A DNA stretch of 49,835 nt from Brevibacterium mcbrellneri ATCC 49030 (GTDB taxonomy: Bacteria; Actinomycetota; Actinomycetes; Actinomycetales; Brevibacteriaceae), in contig NZ_ADNU01000021.1 in NCBI RefSeq assembly GCF_000178455.1, forward strand, positions 1 to 49,835. Reading direction: 5' to 3'. Made by a program: the position numbers and the translations under genes. Below are positions 49,748 through 49,835 of the stretch, piece after piece. The notes under the pieces were generated by a model. It did not search any database. It was not told the origin of the DNA and saw nothing but the letters and a program-made list of their open reading frames with translations. The first letter of the stretch is position 1. Each line of letters begins with the position of its first letter.

Positions 49748-49835
49748 ATGAGCGTGCCAGTGTTCGAACTTGACGATAGGTCAGCGGAAACTCATGCTTT
49801 TTGGGAGCTGAATCTTCTACGTGACCGCGGAGCGT
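49748..49835 (+). CDS. start of a gene cut by the right edge
   Basis: The frame opens at ATG 49748 (MSVPVFELDDRSAETHAFWE) and stays open to the last base. Only 29 codons are visible and the ribosome site is poor, so the call is tentative and no function is proposed. Confidence 0.35.
   Translation, partial: MSVPVFELDDRSAETHAFWELNLLRDRGA

Overview
The window looks like a chromosomal segment of an actinobacterium of moderate GC. Grounds: a fused lysylphosphatidylglycerol synthase/lysyl-tRNA synthetase of the LysX type, frequent GTG/TTG starts, an FMN-binding glutamate-synthase-like protein, DUF853, YtoQ and small RHH/PIN pairs of actinobacterial style. I would guess Micrococcales or a relative, but nothing here fixes the genus. 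No rRNA, tRNA or CRISPR array was seen.

Bases 1 to about 30,500 read as ordinary, tightly packed core genome: hydrolases, an RlmA-type rRNA methyltransferase, LysX, an M20 amidohydrolase with a partner membrane protein, a DUF421 protein, a sulfide-detoxification pair (CstR-like repressor divergent from a CstB-like persulfide dioxygenase/rhodanese), an FMN enzyme, a polar amino-acid ABC transporter, an MHS-family permease, CorA, a DUF853 ATPase, acyl- and acetyltransferases, OsmC, patatin, 2,3-butanediol-type dehydrogenase, YtoQ, ASCH, a TetR/2H-phosphoesterase pair facing a small export protein, PAP2, and an ArsR/CDF metal-efflux pair. Several intergenic regions carry clear operators or hairpin terminators. 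The 9-mer CCGAGGTCG recurs here with strong strand polarity.

From about 30,600 to the right edge the character changes to an accessory island: a Fic protein bracketed by two near-identical 77-bp copies of a double palindrome, an AlbA/HATPase regulator behind a perfect 16-bp inverted repeat, a duplicated orphan gene mixed with HigA antitoxin debris, an EVE protein, a VOC protein, an Abi_2 protein fused to an MbcA/Xre-like C-terminal domain, an unknown 476-aa membrane protein, small membrane proteins, a TetR-DoxX operon behind twin 12-bp palindromes, an unknown zinc-motif protein, an internally deleted IS30 element that still has both ends, a high-GC SulP transporter, a FitAB/VapBC-type toxin-antitoxin pair, and a CopG-type antitoxin with what looks like a broken toxin. 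The right edge cuts a further gene.

The most interesting points are the repeat-bracketed Fic locus, the Abi-MbcA fusion with its divergent membrane neighbour, the CstR/CstB module with two operators 22 bp apart, the polar CCGAGGTCG motif, and a G-quadruplex sequence in a divergent promoter region. All functional statements rest on reading motifs by eye; no database search was possible.
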